Notes: a model not told the origin generated them from the letters alone. A DNA stretch of 64,000 bases from Pseudomonadota bacterium (GCA_023436885.1 JAEZHI010000006.1:62001-126000); one strand, 5' to 3'. Counted from the stretch's first letter, positions 1-7,575 are shown. Program-made: numbers and translations.

Positions 1-78
1 AAGGGATCCTATTCGATCCCGGTCGTCGAATTCGACGATCTTCCCATGCCCGATGATGACGACGACGGCCGCGCCTGA
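1..78 (+). CDS. C-terminal end of an unidentified protein (partial)
   Basis: The window opens inside an open frame that runs in frame 1 to a TGA at 76-78. Only 25 residues are visible, ending in an acidic run (MPDDDDDGRA). The acidic tail is compatible with several soluble proteins but is not diagnostic. The GC-rich third positions match the genome style, so it is probably the end of a real gene lying upstream of the tRNA. No function is assigned. Confidence 0.5.
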   Translation, partial: KGSYSIPVVEFDDLPMPDDDDDGRA

Positions 79-264
79 ACTGCACGTGAGGCAAAGCCGC
101 TCGGAAGGGTGGGGCTTCGCCCTTGAAAAGGCTGGTTTTTCCCCACCTTGCCGGCGTAATTGATTTTTCCCGTCAAACCCTCTGGACAGGTCCGCAAGGA
201 CTATCTATAAGGCCCGTGCTTCGCCGTTGGGACGCAACCAAACGCCCGGTGGATCGCGGCAAGT

Positions 265-340
265 GCCTGAGTAGCTCAGTTGGTAGAGCATGCGACTGAA
301 AATCGTAGTGTCGGTGGTTCAATTCCGCCCTCAGGCACCA
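265..340 (+). tRNA. tRNA-Phe (GAA)
   Basis: The 76-nt sequence folds as a cloverleaf. The acceptor arms GCCTGAG (265-271) and CTCAGGC (330-336) pair perfectly, followed by A and an encoded CCA at 338-340. The D arm reads GCTC-AGTTGGTA-GAGC. The anticodon stem TGCGA/TCGTA has one G-U pair and encloses the loop CTGAAAA with anticodon GAA. The T arm reads GGTGG-TTCAATT-CCGCC. All elements are intact, so it should charge phenylalanine. It sits alone between an unknown gene end and an AT-richer orphan gene, which is a common integration setting. Confidence 0.98.
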
Positions 341-384
341 TCTACTCCCTAAGTATTTGAAGACAAACGAGTTTATACATCAGG

Positions 385-411
385 TCCCTCACCATTGGGT
401 TGGGTGAGGGA
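385..411 (+). terminator. hairpin downstream of tRNA-Phe, possible terminator
   Basis: A perfect 9-bp stem (TCCCTCACC / GGTGAGGGA) with a 9-nt loop lies 45 nt beyond the tRNA CCA. It is not followed by a clean T run, so it is only a plausible terminator or processing hairpin. The rest of 341-583 shows no gene. Confidence 0.4.
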
Positions 412-583
412 ATTACGTGCCGTCCTGTCGCGTACTTTTGTGTCTGCGTCCCCGCGGCGTTCGCAATTGACAGACCGCGCTTCAGGGGACATGTGGCTTA
501 TTGGTCATCCACCTTCCTTCGTTCCCCTTAGTCGCTTCAAGAATGGTGGGAATTCCTTGGTGTGACCGGAAAGGGCATTCTAA

Positions 584-1438
584 ATGCGCTTGAGGGCTTC
601 AAATGAAGGGAAGGTAATCGACGCAGTAATTCGCCTCATCGAAGAACGCGATGGTGTCTCAAGACGTGGCGTTCGCGATCCCGAGCGTGAAAGGCACTCG
701 TCGCCCGTAGACCAGACCTGTGTGTTGGGTGAAGTGCTCTATGCATTTGAACACACCGAAATCGAGCCGTTTGCCAAGTATATTGAAATGAGGATGCACA
801 ATGAGGAATTGCTTGCTCCGATCGTAGAATCTCTCAAGGATCTGGCGGGAGCTGATGAATACTACCGTCTTCTCGTACCCATTGATGCGTCAATCGGCAT
901 TCGGAACGGTGACCGCGAGAGTGTCCGTTCCGCACTAATCGCTTGGATAAGGCAGGAACCCACTAAGATTCAGCTGCATGCAAGCAATTCAATGGTTCGA
1001 CCACCCAACATACCCTTTTCTGTAGCTTTGAATCGGTATAAGCAACCTGCATCGGTGCCGAACTACTATCCATTCTTTTATATTCAATGTGCTCCCGATT
1101 CCGACATTATCGAGAGGAGCCGCATCGATCGTTTGAAGCAGGCATGCGTGAAAAAATTCGGAAAGTTGGCTGCTTGGAAAGACAAGCATAGGGCTCGATC
1201 GATCATTATCTTCGAAGACAACGATGTGGCGCTCTCGAACGAGTCTTTGATCGCAGCGGCGTTTTCCGAGGCTGAGACTAACCGTACCGATTGCCCAGAT
1301 GAAGCCTACCTCGTTGCGACACACGCGCCGACTTGGTACGTATGTTGTCTCCGACGGCTAGAAACCACATACTTTGAAAATGATGAGCGACCCTGGATAA
1401 TCGATCCTGCCACGCTAGTTGATTTGACCGGAAGGTGA
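584..1438 (+). CDS. hypothetical protein, AT-richer orphan gene beside tRNA-Phe
   Basis: A 284-residue frame with no family I recognise. It is soluble-looking: no signal peptide and no clear membrane segment, mixed charged and aliphatic composition, and two cysteines side by side near the C-terminus (YVCCLRR). The start at 584 lacks a convincing Shine-Dalgarno, and in-frame ATGs further in (for example the MRMHNEE region) could be the true start. Its base and codon use is visibly AT-richer than the genes around it (ATT, AAT, GAA codons), and it lies directly after a tRNA gene. Together these suggest acquired DNA. Nothing in the neighbourhood (RidA/TetR on the other side) points to a role. Confidence 0.6.
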   Translation: MRLRASNEGKVIDAVIRLIEERDGVSRRGVRDPERERHSSPVDQTCVLGEVLYAFEHTEIEPFAKYIEMRMHNEELLAPIVESLKDLAGADEYYRLLVPIDASIGIRNGDRESVRSALIAWIRQEPTKIQLHASNSMVRPPNIPFSVALNRYKQPASVPNYYPFFYIQCAPDSDIIERSRIDRLKQACVKKFGKLAAWKDKHRARSIIIFEDNDVALSNESLIAAAFSEAETNRTDCPDEAYLVATHAPTWYVCCLRRLETTYFENDERPWIIDPATLVDLTGR

Positions 1439-1510
1439 TGGTTGCCTTCACGGGAGGGCCGAACTCAGTCACCAAGGAGGTCCGCTCTTCCTTGCCCTCC
1501 GAAGCGACCA

Positions 1511-1912
1511 TCAGCTCACCGCAGCCGGAATCCTCGCGATCACCTTGATCTCGAAGTCGAAGCCGGCCAGCCAGTTGACGCCGACGGCTGTCCAGTTGGG
1601 GTAGGGGCGCTCGCTGAACACTTGCTGCTTCACGGCCATGATCGCCCCGAACTGGTTTTCTGGATCGGTGTGAAAGGTCGTCACGTCGACGATATCGTCG
1701 AAGGTGCAGCCGGCGGCTACCAGCGTGTCCCTGAGATTGTCGAAGGCGAGCTGGACTTGGCGCGCAAAATCCGGCTCAGGCGATCCGTCGGGCCGGCTGC
1801 CGACCTGTCCTGACACGAACAGCAGGTCGCCGGATTGGATGGCGGCGGAGTAGCCGTGCTCTTCATAAAGGGCTTGTCTGTTGGCTGGGAAGATAGCGGT
1901 GCGTTGGGCCAT
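1511..1912 (-). CDS. RidA/YjgF-family protein lacking the RidA arginine
   Basis: A 133-residue protein starting MAQRTAIF, with a GGAGAG Shine-Dalgarno 7 nt before the ATG; a longer frame to 1978 has no ribosome site. The fold is the chorismate-mutase-like Rid family: FVSGQVG, a central QLAFDNLRDTLVAAG helix and a C-terminal EIKVIARIP strand. True RidA imine deaminases carry an Arg in a PxRSxVEV-type motif. Here the equivalent segment reads YPNWTAVGV, so that Arg is missing and the protein probably belongs to another Rid subgroup, with activity unknown. It is divergent from a TetR gene and its promoter (TTGACA at 2029-2024, TTAACT at 2006-2001, minus strand) is overlaid by two copies of the shared operator. 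It is therefore almost surely a target of that regulator. Confidence 0.9.
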   Translation of the reverse strand: MAQRTAIFPANRQALYEEHGYSAAIQSGDLLFVSGQVGSRPDGSPEPDFARQVQLAFDNLRDTLVAAGCTFDDIVDVTTFHTDPENQFGAIMAVKQQVFSERPYPNWTAVGVNWLAGFDFEIKVIARIPAAVS

Positions 1913-1984
1913 TTGGTCTCTCCATGAGGGGTTGGATTTGCAAGCTCGCCGGCCATGGGAGCTTAACGCGTCCCGCAATTTGAT

Positions 1985-2048
1985 ATACGGTGCGTATGTG
2001 AGTTAATCCGCATACGCGACGTATGTCAAGTTCGCATACGGCGCGTAT
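1985..2048. promoter_or_regulatory. triple TetR operator in the ridA-tetR divergent promoter
   Basis: Three copies of the 13-bp inverted repeat ATACG-N3-CGTAT lie at 1985-1997, 2012-2024 and 2036-2048, with centres 27 and 24 bp apart. On the minus strand a TTGACA-17-TTAACT promoter for the RidA-like gene spans copies 1 and 2. On the plus strand TTGATA (1980-1985) with GTTAAT (2002-2007) could serve tetR. The layout implies that one TetR dimer type represses both directions. The repeat was seen directly; the binding assignment is inference. Confidence 0.8.
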
Positions 2049-2068
2049 CTGAAATTGAGGCGCGAGCC

Positions 2069-2662
2069 ATGGCCAAGCGACGCATTGAGACGATGGAAGA
2101 GAACCGCGCCAAGCTGGTCGCCGCAGCCCGCAAGGCGTTTGCCGAGAAAGGCTATGCTGCCGCATCGATGGACGAGCTGACCGCCAGCGTCGGCCTGACG
2201 CGCGGCGCGCTCTACCATAACTTCGGCGATAAGCGCGGACTTCTGGCGGCCGTTGTCAATCAGATCGACACGGAAATGGCGATGCGCGCCCAGGAGGTTG
2301 GCTCGGAGGCCGGCGATGGCTGGCAGGCTGTGCTCGCCGAGGGGGCCGCCTATATCGAGATGGCGCTCAATCCTGAGGTTCAGCGCATCGTTCTGCTCGA
2401 CGGTCCCGCCGCGCTCGGCGACCCCTCGCAATGGCCAAGCCAAAGCCGTTGCCTGCAAGCCACCACCAAGGCGATCGAACGGCTCATCGACGAGGGCATT
2501 GTAAAGCCGCTCGATGCGGAAGCCGCCGCACGGCTGGTCAGCGGCGCCGCTCTCAACGCCGCACTGTGGATCGCAGCCAGCGACCATCCCGAAGACGTTT
2601 TACCGAAGGCGCTGGATGCTTTCCGCGCGTTGGCCTCTGGTCTCCTTGCCCGGGAAAGATAG
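2069..2662 (+). CDS. TetR/AcrR-family transcriptional regulator
   Basis: A 197-residue TetR-type repressor. The N-terminal helix-turn-helix spans about residues 12-58 (AFAEKGYAAASMDELTA, then VGLTRGALYHNFGDKRGLL), the classic TetR_N signature. The rest is an all-alpha ligand-binding and dimerisation region. The start at 2069 (ATGGCCAAGCG) directly follows the third operator copy. It is divergent from the RidA-like gene, so autoregulation and control of that gene are likely. The ligand is unknown; given the target, a small reactive amine or carbonyl metabolite is conceivable but unsupported. Confidence 0.9.
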   Translation: MAKRRIETMEENRAKLVAAARKAFAEKGYAAASMDELTASVGLTRGALYHNFGDKRGLLAAVVNQIDTEMAMRAQEVGSEAGDGWQAVLAEGAAYIEMALNPEVQRIVLLDGPAALGDPSQWPSQSRCLQATTKAIERLIDEGIVKPLDAEAAARLVSGAALNAALWIAASDHPEDVLPKALDAFRALASGLLARER

Positions 2663-2718
2663 AACCGCCGCGTCTGCTCTTGAGAAGCGTTCTAATCAAG
2701 TTGGGTGTAATGCTAACT

Positions 2719-2733
2719 TGAGAATAATTCTCA
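2719..2733. promoter_or_regulatory. Fur-type 7-1-7 palindrome upstream of the DoxX-DUF305 gene
   Basis: TGAGAAT-A-ATTCTCA is a perfect 15-bp palindrome in the 7-1-7 arrangement of Fur boxes (TGATAAT-N-ATTATCA type). It lies about 160 bp before the start of the downstream gene, in an otherwise gene-free stretch (2663-2892). A near copy stands before bfd at 42365-42379. Iron (Fur/Irr family) regulation is inferred. Confidence 0.6.
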
Positions 2734-2892
2734 TATTAAAGATAGTCGATGCATGGGCGGCGTTACAGCATCCGAGGCTCGTCGGGACCGCCCTCGGCTG
2801 GGACCAACCAGCAGCGGCCAGTTGGCACGATGACGTTTCACGACTGACCGGATCGCCTGAAGGCGCAAGCGGAGCCTCGATGGAGAGCTGTG

Positions 2893-4296
2893 ATGAGACC
2901 GCCGTTGTCTACAAAGACCATCTTACCTCTTGCCGCTGTGTCGCTACTGGCTGCCTCGCCCGCCGCCGCACATGTCAAGTGGTTCGCCCCCTTCATCGTC
3001 GGTGCGCCGCCACAGCCGGTGTCGGCAACGCTGACCAATGTCTGGTTCTGGACCGGCATCATCCTCGTTCTGGTCTTCTTCATCGCCACCCGGCTTGTTG
3101 AGCGGTCGCTCGCCGGCGAGGTGATCCTGCGGGGGCTCGACAGCGCGACCGGACCGTTATGGCCCCGGCTCGACGATTTCGTTCGCGTCGTCATCGGCGC
3201 CTTCTTCGTCGCGATCTTTGCGACGGGCGGCGTCTACCTGACGCCCGACCTCAAGACGCCTGCCGAGTGGGTGTCCTGGATGCAGCTCCTGATCGCGGCG
3301 CTGATCTTCTCGCGCCGCACCCAGCCGCTGGCGGCGGCCGGCATCATTGGCCTCTGGCTTCTGGCGCTGCGCGACTACGATATCTTCCATCTCTTGGACT
3401 ATCTGGCGCTCGGCGTCGGTGTCGCCGCCTATCTCGTGCTGGAGGCGCTGCCGAACCCGAACTGGCGTCAGCATCGCTTCGAAGTGCTGCGCTGGGGTGT
3501 CGCCATCGCGCTGATGTGGTCCAGCCTCGAGAAGTTCGCCTATCCCGATTGGTTCTATCCGCTGGTGGTGGAAAAGCCCTTCCTCACCTTCGGCATGCCG
3601 CGCGATGTGTTCATTCCGATGGCCGGCGTCGCCGAGTTCACCATGGGCTTCGGACTGATCTGGACGCCGCTGGTGCGCCGCCTGTCGGCCATCGCTTTGT
3701 TCGTCATCTTCAATGCCGCCGTCTATCCCTTCGGACGCATCGACCTGATCGGCCACGCGCTGATCATGGCGATCATCGTCGCCATCGCGGTGGATCGGAC
3801 GCGTGAGGTGCACTTCCTGCCGGCGGCGAAGAAGGCCCTGGCCGGCGTGCCGGTTGGCCTCGCGGCGGCGCTGGTGATCTTTGTCAGCGGCTACTGGGGG
3901 CTGCACATCGCCATCTATGGCCCGGCCGGCCGGGTTGGCACGGCGCCGGTCGAACATCTCACCCATACGCCCAACGCAGAGCATCCCCACGACAGCATGG
4001 GCATGAACGACGGCGTCTCCAGCGCGACCAGTGCCGAAGCGGCCAACCGCGCCGCCATGGACCGGATGCACGGCCCAATGATGAACGGCATTGCCGATCC
4101 GGATCCGGATACCGCCTTCGTGCGTGGCATGATCCCTCATCATCAGGGCGCCATCGACATGGCCGAGACGGTGCTGAAGTTCGGCAAGGATCCGCAGAAC
4201 CAGCATTTCGCCCGCGAGATCATCGATGCGCAAACGCGCGAAATTCAGGAGATGCGCGATTGGCTGCGTCAGCGCGGCCTGGCCGAACAGCCCTGA
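2893..4296 (+). CDS. DoxX-like multispanning membrane protein fused to a DUF305 domain
   Basis: A 467-residue protein. The ATG at 2893 is preferred over the GTG at 2890 because GGAGAG (2882-2887) is then at normal spacing. A signal peptide or first membrane segment (LLAASPAAAH) comes first, followed by about eight hydrophobic segments to residue 345, with a DoxX-like block in the middle (WSSLEKFAYPDW, EFTMGFGLIW). A His/Met-rich linker (about 350-395: TPNAEHPHDSMGMND, MDRMHGPMMNG) leads to a C-terminal DUF305 domain with the family hallmark FVRGMIPHHQGAIDMA. DUF305 proteins are ferritin-like four-helix domains, often near copper or metal genes. The linker and HH motif suggest periplasmic metal binding. 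A Fur-type palindrome upstream and iron genes downstream fit metal homeostasis. The exact role is unknown. Confidence 0.85.
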   Translation: MRPPLSTKTILPLAAVSLLAASPAAAHVKWFAPFIVGAPPQPVSATLTNVWFWTGIILVLVFFIATRLVERSLAGEVILRGLDSATGPLWPRLDDFVRVVIGAFFVAIFATGGVYLTPDLKTPAEWVSWMQLLIAALIFSRRTQPLAAAGIIGLWLLALRDYDIFHLLDYLALGVGVAAYLVLEALPNPNWRQHRFEVLRWGVAIALMWSSLEKFAYPDWFYPLVVEKPFLTFGMPRDVFIPMAGVAEFTMGFGLIWTPLVRRLSAIALFVIFNAAVYPFGRIDLIGHALIMAIIVAIAVDRTREVHFLPAAKKALAGVPVGLAAALVIFVSGYWGLHIAIYGPAGRVGTAPVEHLTHTPNAEHPHDSMGMNDGVSSATSAEAANRAAMDRMHGPMMNGIADPDPDTAFVRGMIPHHQGAIDMAETVLKFGKDPQNQHFAREIIDAQTREIQEMRDWLRQRGLAEQP

Positions 4297-4313
4297 GAAG
4301 CAGGTCTGACCTT

Positions 4314-4350
4314 GGTGCCGGCCTCACCGTGACCCGGCGAGGCCGGCACC
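4314..4350. terminator. 12-bp stem hairpin between convergent genes
   Basis: GGTGCCGGCCTC (4314-4325) and GAGGCCGGCACC (4339-4350) form a perfect 12-bp stem. It overlaps the last codons of the minus-strand iron permease gene and follows the stop of the plus-strand DUF305 fusion. It lacks a T run, so it is probably a shared transcript-end barrier rather than a textbook terminator. Confidence 0.45.
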
Positions 4351-4737
4351 GGGCACGTCGATTGCTTCCCCACAGTCTTCCTGTTTTTGATCGGGAAGCA
4401 TGGCGCACACCTCATGCAGCCGATCTTCCTCAAGCTTCTCGATGCCGACGAACATGTTGCGCGCTCGTGAGCTCAGAATCAGTTCGTCGATCTTGGCCTG
4501 CAGTGCCTTGCCATCCCGATTTTGGGAGCTCTGCAGCATGAAGACCATCAGGAAGGTGATGATGGATGTCACCGTGTTGATGACCAACTGCCAGGTCGAG
4601 GAAAAGCCGAACAGCGGACCCGATATCGCCCAGACGACGACGAGACCCAAGGCAAGGGAGAAAATGGGCGGCCGCCCCGACCATTTCGAGAGCGCCGACG
4701 TGAAGCGCGAGAACAAGCCGGACGAAGAGCCGCTCAT
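4324..4737 (-). CDS. low-affinity iron permease family protein
   Basis: A 137-residue protein matching the bacterial low-affinity iron permease family. After a short polar N-terminus (SSSGLFSRFTSALSKWSG) come two membrane segments (about residues 25-45 and 52-72), with the family phrases FSSTWQLVINT and TSIITFLMVFMLQSSQNRD. A conserved C-terminal helix follows (LQAKIDELI, LEEDRLHEV). The start ATG overlaps the stop of the upstream siderophore-interacting protein gene (ATGA at 4734-4737), so the two are translationally coupled. Bacterial members are much shorter than the fungal Fet4 transporter, and iron transport by the small form is not well proven. Confidence 0.85.
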   Translation of the reverse strand: MSGSSSGLFSRFTSALSKWSGRPPIFSLALGLVVVWAISGPLFGFSSTWQLVINTVTSIITFLMVFMLQSSQNRDGKALQAKIDELILSSRARNMFVGIEKLEEDRLHEVCAMLPDQKQEDCGEAIDVPGAGLAGSR

Positions 4738-5483
4738 GCTGACCTCTCAATGTATGGAGCGTGGACCGCTGGCTTCCGCCAGTAGCCCGACGTGGAAACC
4801 TGCTGGCGGGGCAGATGCGCTTCGAAATACTCTCGGAGCTCCAGGGCGGCGGTGCGTTCCGCCGCCACCCAAACCATTGTGGTCGGCAATATCGGCGCCT
4901 CGCGCATGGCCTCGATCAACAGGCGGCCGGGCGGGGCGGCTTTCCGAGGCAAGTAGCGAACGGCAACCTGACGGGGCGCGTCAAGCGGCAGAACATCGGC
5001 ATCGTCGGGAACTTCGAGCCAAACGGCACCGCTCGCGTTGGGAGGTAATCCAGCGACAATGTTGGCAACGGCAGGAAGGCCGGTCTCATCTGCGCCCAGC
5101 AGGACATCGCCCGATGGCCAGGCCAGCTTGAAGCCCTTGCGAGGACCGGAAATCTCGGCGCGATCGCCAGGATGGGCCTGTTGAGCCCAACTGGCGCAGA
5201 GGCCGTCGTGAACAGCCATGTCGAGAACAATGGTTCCCTCAGACCGCTCGCGGACCGTATAGGCGCGGCCATGCGTTCGGTCCTCGCCTGAGTGCGGTAC
5301 ATAAAGCTTGATCCAGTCGGCCGGTCCGGTCGCATCCGCTGCGTCAGACTCCAGTTCTCTAAGCGTGACGCGTTGAATGTGCGGCGTCAGCCTGTAAATG
5401 CCGACCACCGAGACCGGGCGCCGCCGGTTGGCCTGCCGGATAGTATCGAGGCGAGCCTGATCAAGAAGAGAGAGTGGCTGCAT
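4734..5483 (-). CDS. siderophore-interacting protein (FAD-dependent ferric-siderophore reductase family)
   Basis: A 249-residue protein of the ViuB/SIP family. The N-terminal barrel binds FAD: the RAYTVR motif (about residue 73) matches the RxY(T/S)xR FAD signature and is followed by DMAVHDGLCASWAQQ. The C-terminal half is NAD(P)H-binding-like (LLGADETGLPAVANI, TTMVWVAAE). Members release iron from ferric siderophores in the cytoplasm. The start ATG at 5483 follows GGAGAC. It leads a two-gene iron operon with the permease-like gene. No clear Fur or ICE box was found in the upstream gap (5484-5685), although TTTATTTA there could be part of a promoter. A siderophore uptake system is not in the window. 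Confidence 0.9.
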   Translation of the reverse strand: MQPLSLLDQARLDTIRQANRRRPVSVVGIYRLTPHIQRVTLRELESDAADATGPADWIKLYVPHSGEDRTHGRAYTVRERSEGTIVLDMAVHDGLCASWAQQAHPGDRAEISGPRKGFKLAWPSGDVLLGADETGLPAVANIVAGLPPNASGAVWLEVPDDADVLPLDAPRQVAVRYLPRKAAPPGRLLIEAMREAPILPTTMVWVAAERTAALELREYFEAHLPRQQVSTSGYWRKPAVHAPYIERSA

Positions 5484-5685
5484 GGAAGTCTCCAGGCGAA
5501 ACCATGAATTAGTCGGCTAAATAAATATTCACAGGGCCGCTGTAATTGGGATCGAGCAGTTACTCTGTTCAATTCAAAACTGCCGCCCGCACCGGCCAAA
5601 GGCAGGGCGGACGGCGGTTGGGAGTGTCTGGAAGGCGTCGCGGGGAGTCCGCTTATCTACGCCCTAGCGAAGGACTCAAGGTCCG

Positions 5686-6264
5686 TCAGATCAGCGGAGG
5701 ACGACGGGTCAGGTCGTCGGTCGGCGGAACCACGTCGGGATCGTAGCCGGTCCAGCCGCCCTCACGATAAACGCGTTCGCGCTCCTCGATATCGACCGGC
5801 GGCGTTTCGTCGAGAAGGCGGGCCACCAGTGCATCCTGGCTGTCATCGACCTTCACGGTCACCATGGTGCCGCCACGACGGATGGCTTCGGCATAGACCT
5901 CGGCTTCCTCGGTCGACAGGCCGGAGCTGGTCAGCGCATCGACGATGCCGCCAGCCACGCCACCGGCAACCGCGCCAGCCGCGAGGCCCGCCAGGGTCGA
6001 AACGAACCAACCGGTTGCAACGATCGGACCGAGGCCGGGAATGGCCAGCAAGCCGACACCGGCAAGCGCACCTGCGCCACCGCCGAGCACGGCGCCGATG
6101 CCGGAACCAGCGGCGGTGGCTTCAGCGCCATCGCTGACGCGGTTCTCGTCGCTCTCTGGCGAAATCACCGAGATATCGTCGTTGGAAATGCGGGCTGCGC
6201 GCAGGCGGTCCACCACGGCCATGGCGTCGGACCAGCTGTCGTAAAGTCGGGTATGGGTGCTCAT
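5686..6264 (-). CDS. YflT/GSP17M-like general stress protein with glycine-zipper segment
   Basis: A 192-residue protein. The N-terminus (TRLYDSWSDAMAVVDRLRAA, then ISNDDISVIS) resembles the YflT/general-stress-17M domain. The middle (about residues 55-115) is a glycine/alanine-rich hydrophobic zipper (GAVLGGGAGALAGVG, AGAVAGGVAGG), probably membrane-inserting. A soluble alpha/beta tail (GGTMVTVKVDD) and a short Pro/Asp-rich end follow. It lies 90 bp downstream of a gene with a strong EcfG-type promoter on the same strand and could be read from it. It has no GGAAC motif of its own. Assignment to the stress response is by family and context. Confidence 0.8.
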   Translation of the reverse strand: MSTHTRLYDSWSDAMAVVDRLRAARISNDDISVISPESDENRVSDGAEATAAGSGIGAVLGGGAGALAGVGLLAIPGLGPIVATGWFVSTLAGLAAGAVAGGVAGGIVDALTSSGLSTEEAEVYAEAIRRGGTMVTVKVDDSQDALVARLLDETPPVDIEERERVYREGGWTGYDPDVVPPTDDLTRRPPLI

Positions 6265-6354
6265 GATGCTATCCTTCCCAGTGGGATTGGCTGACCGGCT
6301 GAGCGGTCATTTGTTGGGATGATTGGATTGAGGCGTGCCGGGAGAGGGCCCGCC

Positions 6355-6729
6355 TCATTCCGTGCTGATGGTGCCCTTGTAGTCGATGCCGACGCTGACG
6401 GTCGCGCCGTTATGCTTAGCCTTGCCGCGCCAGATCCCGTCTTCCGATTGAACGAGACCGCTGACTTCGGTGTAACCGGCGTCCTCCAGCCAGGAGCGGG
6501 CCTGAGCTTCAGTGAAGCTGTTGGCACCGGGCTGAAGATTGCCGGTCGCTGGCTTGGTCTCAGCCGGCGGCGTGGTGGGGGCAGACGGGGCGGCAGGATC
6601 TGGCGCAGGCGTTGCGGGATCGCTGGGCGCCGTCGGAGCAGCCGGATCGGACGGCGCAGGCGTCGTCTGGGCAAATGCGCTGCCGCCGAAAGCGATCACA
6701 GTGGCCATGCAAAGTGAGGCGAGTTTCAT
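6355..6729 (-). CDS. secreted Pro/Ala-rich small protein with a C-terminal PepSY-like domain
   Basis: A 124-residue protein. A clean signal peptide (MKLASLCMATVIAFGGSAFAQ, cleaved after AFA) is followed by about 45 residues of Pro/Ala/Ser/Thr repeats built from PAPSDPAAP-like units. A compact C-terminal domain (FTEAQARSWLEDAGY, GIWRGKAKHNG, VSVGIDYKG) resembles the small PepSY/YpeB-like domains common in rhizobia. It is probably a periplasmic or envelope-associated protein with a flexible spacer. The ATG at 6729 is preceded by GAGGAG. A textbook EcfG promoter lies upstream (6851-6875), so it should be part of the general stress regulon. Confidence 0.8.
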   Translation of the reverse strand: MKLASLCMATVIAFGGSAFAQTTPAPSDPAAPTAPSDPATPAPDPAAPSAPTTPPAETKPATGNLQPGANSFTEAQARSWLEDAGYTEVSGLVQSEDGIWRGKAKHNGATVSVGIDYKGTISTE

Positions 6730-6850
6730 CGGAATCTCCTCGGACGTTGGGGGTCACTGCCGGTCAAACGGGAGCCGGGAGACGGCAACCGGCCGGCGAC
6801 TTTTGGAGAATGCGGAGACGCTGTCTGAGGCGTCCCGGCACCGCCAGATC

Positions 6851-6875
6851 AACGTCCCGCTGCGGCAATAGTTCC
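6851..6875 (-). promoter_or_regulatory. EcfG-type promoter (GGAAC-N16-CGTT) for the secreted Pro-rich gene
   Basis: On the minus strand GGAAC (6875-6871), a 16-nt spacer and CGTT (6854-6851) match the alphaproteobacterial EcfG consensus exactly. It lies 122 bp before the ATG at 6729. The rest of the 6730-7065 gap holds a weaker GGAAC (6958-6962, plus strand, with AATT 16 nt later) that could serve the sigma gene itself but does not match the -10. Confidence 0.8.
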
Positions 6876-7065
6876 CACGTCCGTCCCGATGCGATTGTTC
6901 ATGCCGCGAGGCCGAGCCGATGCGCGCCATCAAATTCGGCCGCAAGCAACAGAACACGGAACCGTTTGCTATCTGAGGAATTCAGTTGGGGGTGTTTCGT
7001 CCAATCAAGCTGGATGGTCGAAATCCCTCGCTTGGTTCCATACCGGCTCGAAACTCAAAGCGATC

Positions 7066-7542
7066 ATGATGTCCGATGATATTCTTACCTATTTGCCGGC
7101 CATGCGCGCTTTTGCGCGTTCCCTCTGCGGCAATGCTACGGACGCCGACGATCTGGTCCAGGAAACCCTGGTGAGGGCAATCGAGAATATTTCAAGCTAC
7201 ACGCCCGGCACTAATCTCAGAGCCTGGCTTTTCACCATCATGCGCAACCGCTTCTATTCCAATTGCATCAAACGGGCGCGAGAGCGGACGGGCGACGAGG
7301 ACTGTGCGTCCCAGCAGCCCACCGTGTCAGCCCAGCAGGAATGGACGGTCCGCATCAAGGAGCTGGAGGAGGCCCTCGAGGAGCTTCCAGTTCATTATCG
7401 GGAAGCGATCGTGCTGGTGGTGGTACTTGAGGAAAGCTACGCCCACGCGGCCGAAATCCTCGATTGCGATATCGGAACCATCAAGAGCCGCATCAACAGA
7501 GGGCGCAAGATGCTGCGCGCCGCCATGGGGGAAGACGTCTAG
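7066..7542 (+). CDS. ecfG: EcfG-like ECF sigma factor (general stress response)
   Basis: About 158 residues from the tandem ATGs at 7066/7069; an upstream extension to 6889 has no family similarity. Region 2 reads MRAFARSLCGN, DADDLVQETLVRAIENISSY and the hallmark PGTNLRAWLFTIMRNRFYS, typical of EcfG (ECF15-like) factors. Region 4 follows with LEELPVHYREAIVLV and a helix-turn-helix (AAEILDCDIGTIKSRINRGR). EcfG directs the general stress regulon and is held by NepR until PhyR is phosphorylated. No phyR lies in the window, but a NepR-like small gene is 0.8 kb away and several neighbours carry EcfG promoters. The genome may hold further EcfG paralogs, so this copy may be secondary. No clear Shine-Dalgarno is visible. 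Confidence 0.85.
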   Translation: MMSDDILTYLPAMRAFARSLCGNATDADDLVQETLVRAIENISSYTPGTNLRAWLFTIMRNRFYSNCIKRARERTGDEDCASQQPTVSAQQEWTVRIKELEEALEELPVHYREAIVLVVVLEESYAHAAEILDCDIGTIKSRINRGRKMLRAAMGEDV

Positions 7543-7575
7543 CGACGAAGTTTCCCCTGAGGCGGTTACGCGGAT

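Noticed and set aside
265..1438. Prophage or integrative island at tRNA-Phe
   Set aside because: Only one atypical gene follows; no integrase, no direct repeat of the tRNA 3' end and no phage genes were found.
3157..4233. 358-residue frame (minus) across the DoxX-DUF305 gene
   Set aside because: It is an antisense shadow with Arg/His/Asp-rich random composition; the plus strand has signal peptide, membrane segments and the DUF305 motif.
6958..6982. GGAAC before the sigma factor gene as an EcfG autoregulatory promoter
   Set aside because: The -35 is right but 16 nt later stands AATT, not a GTT core; too weak to call as a feature.
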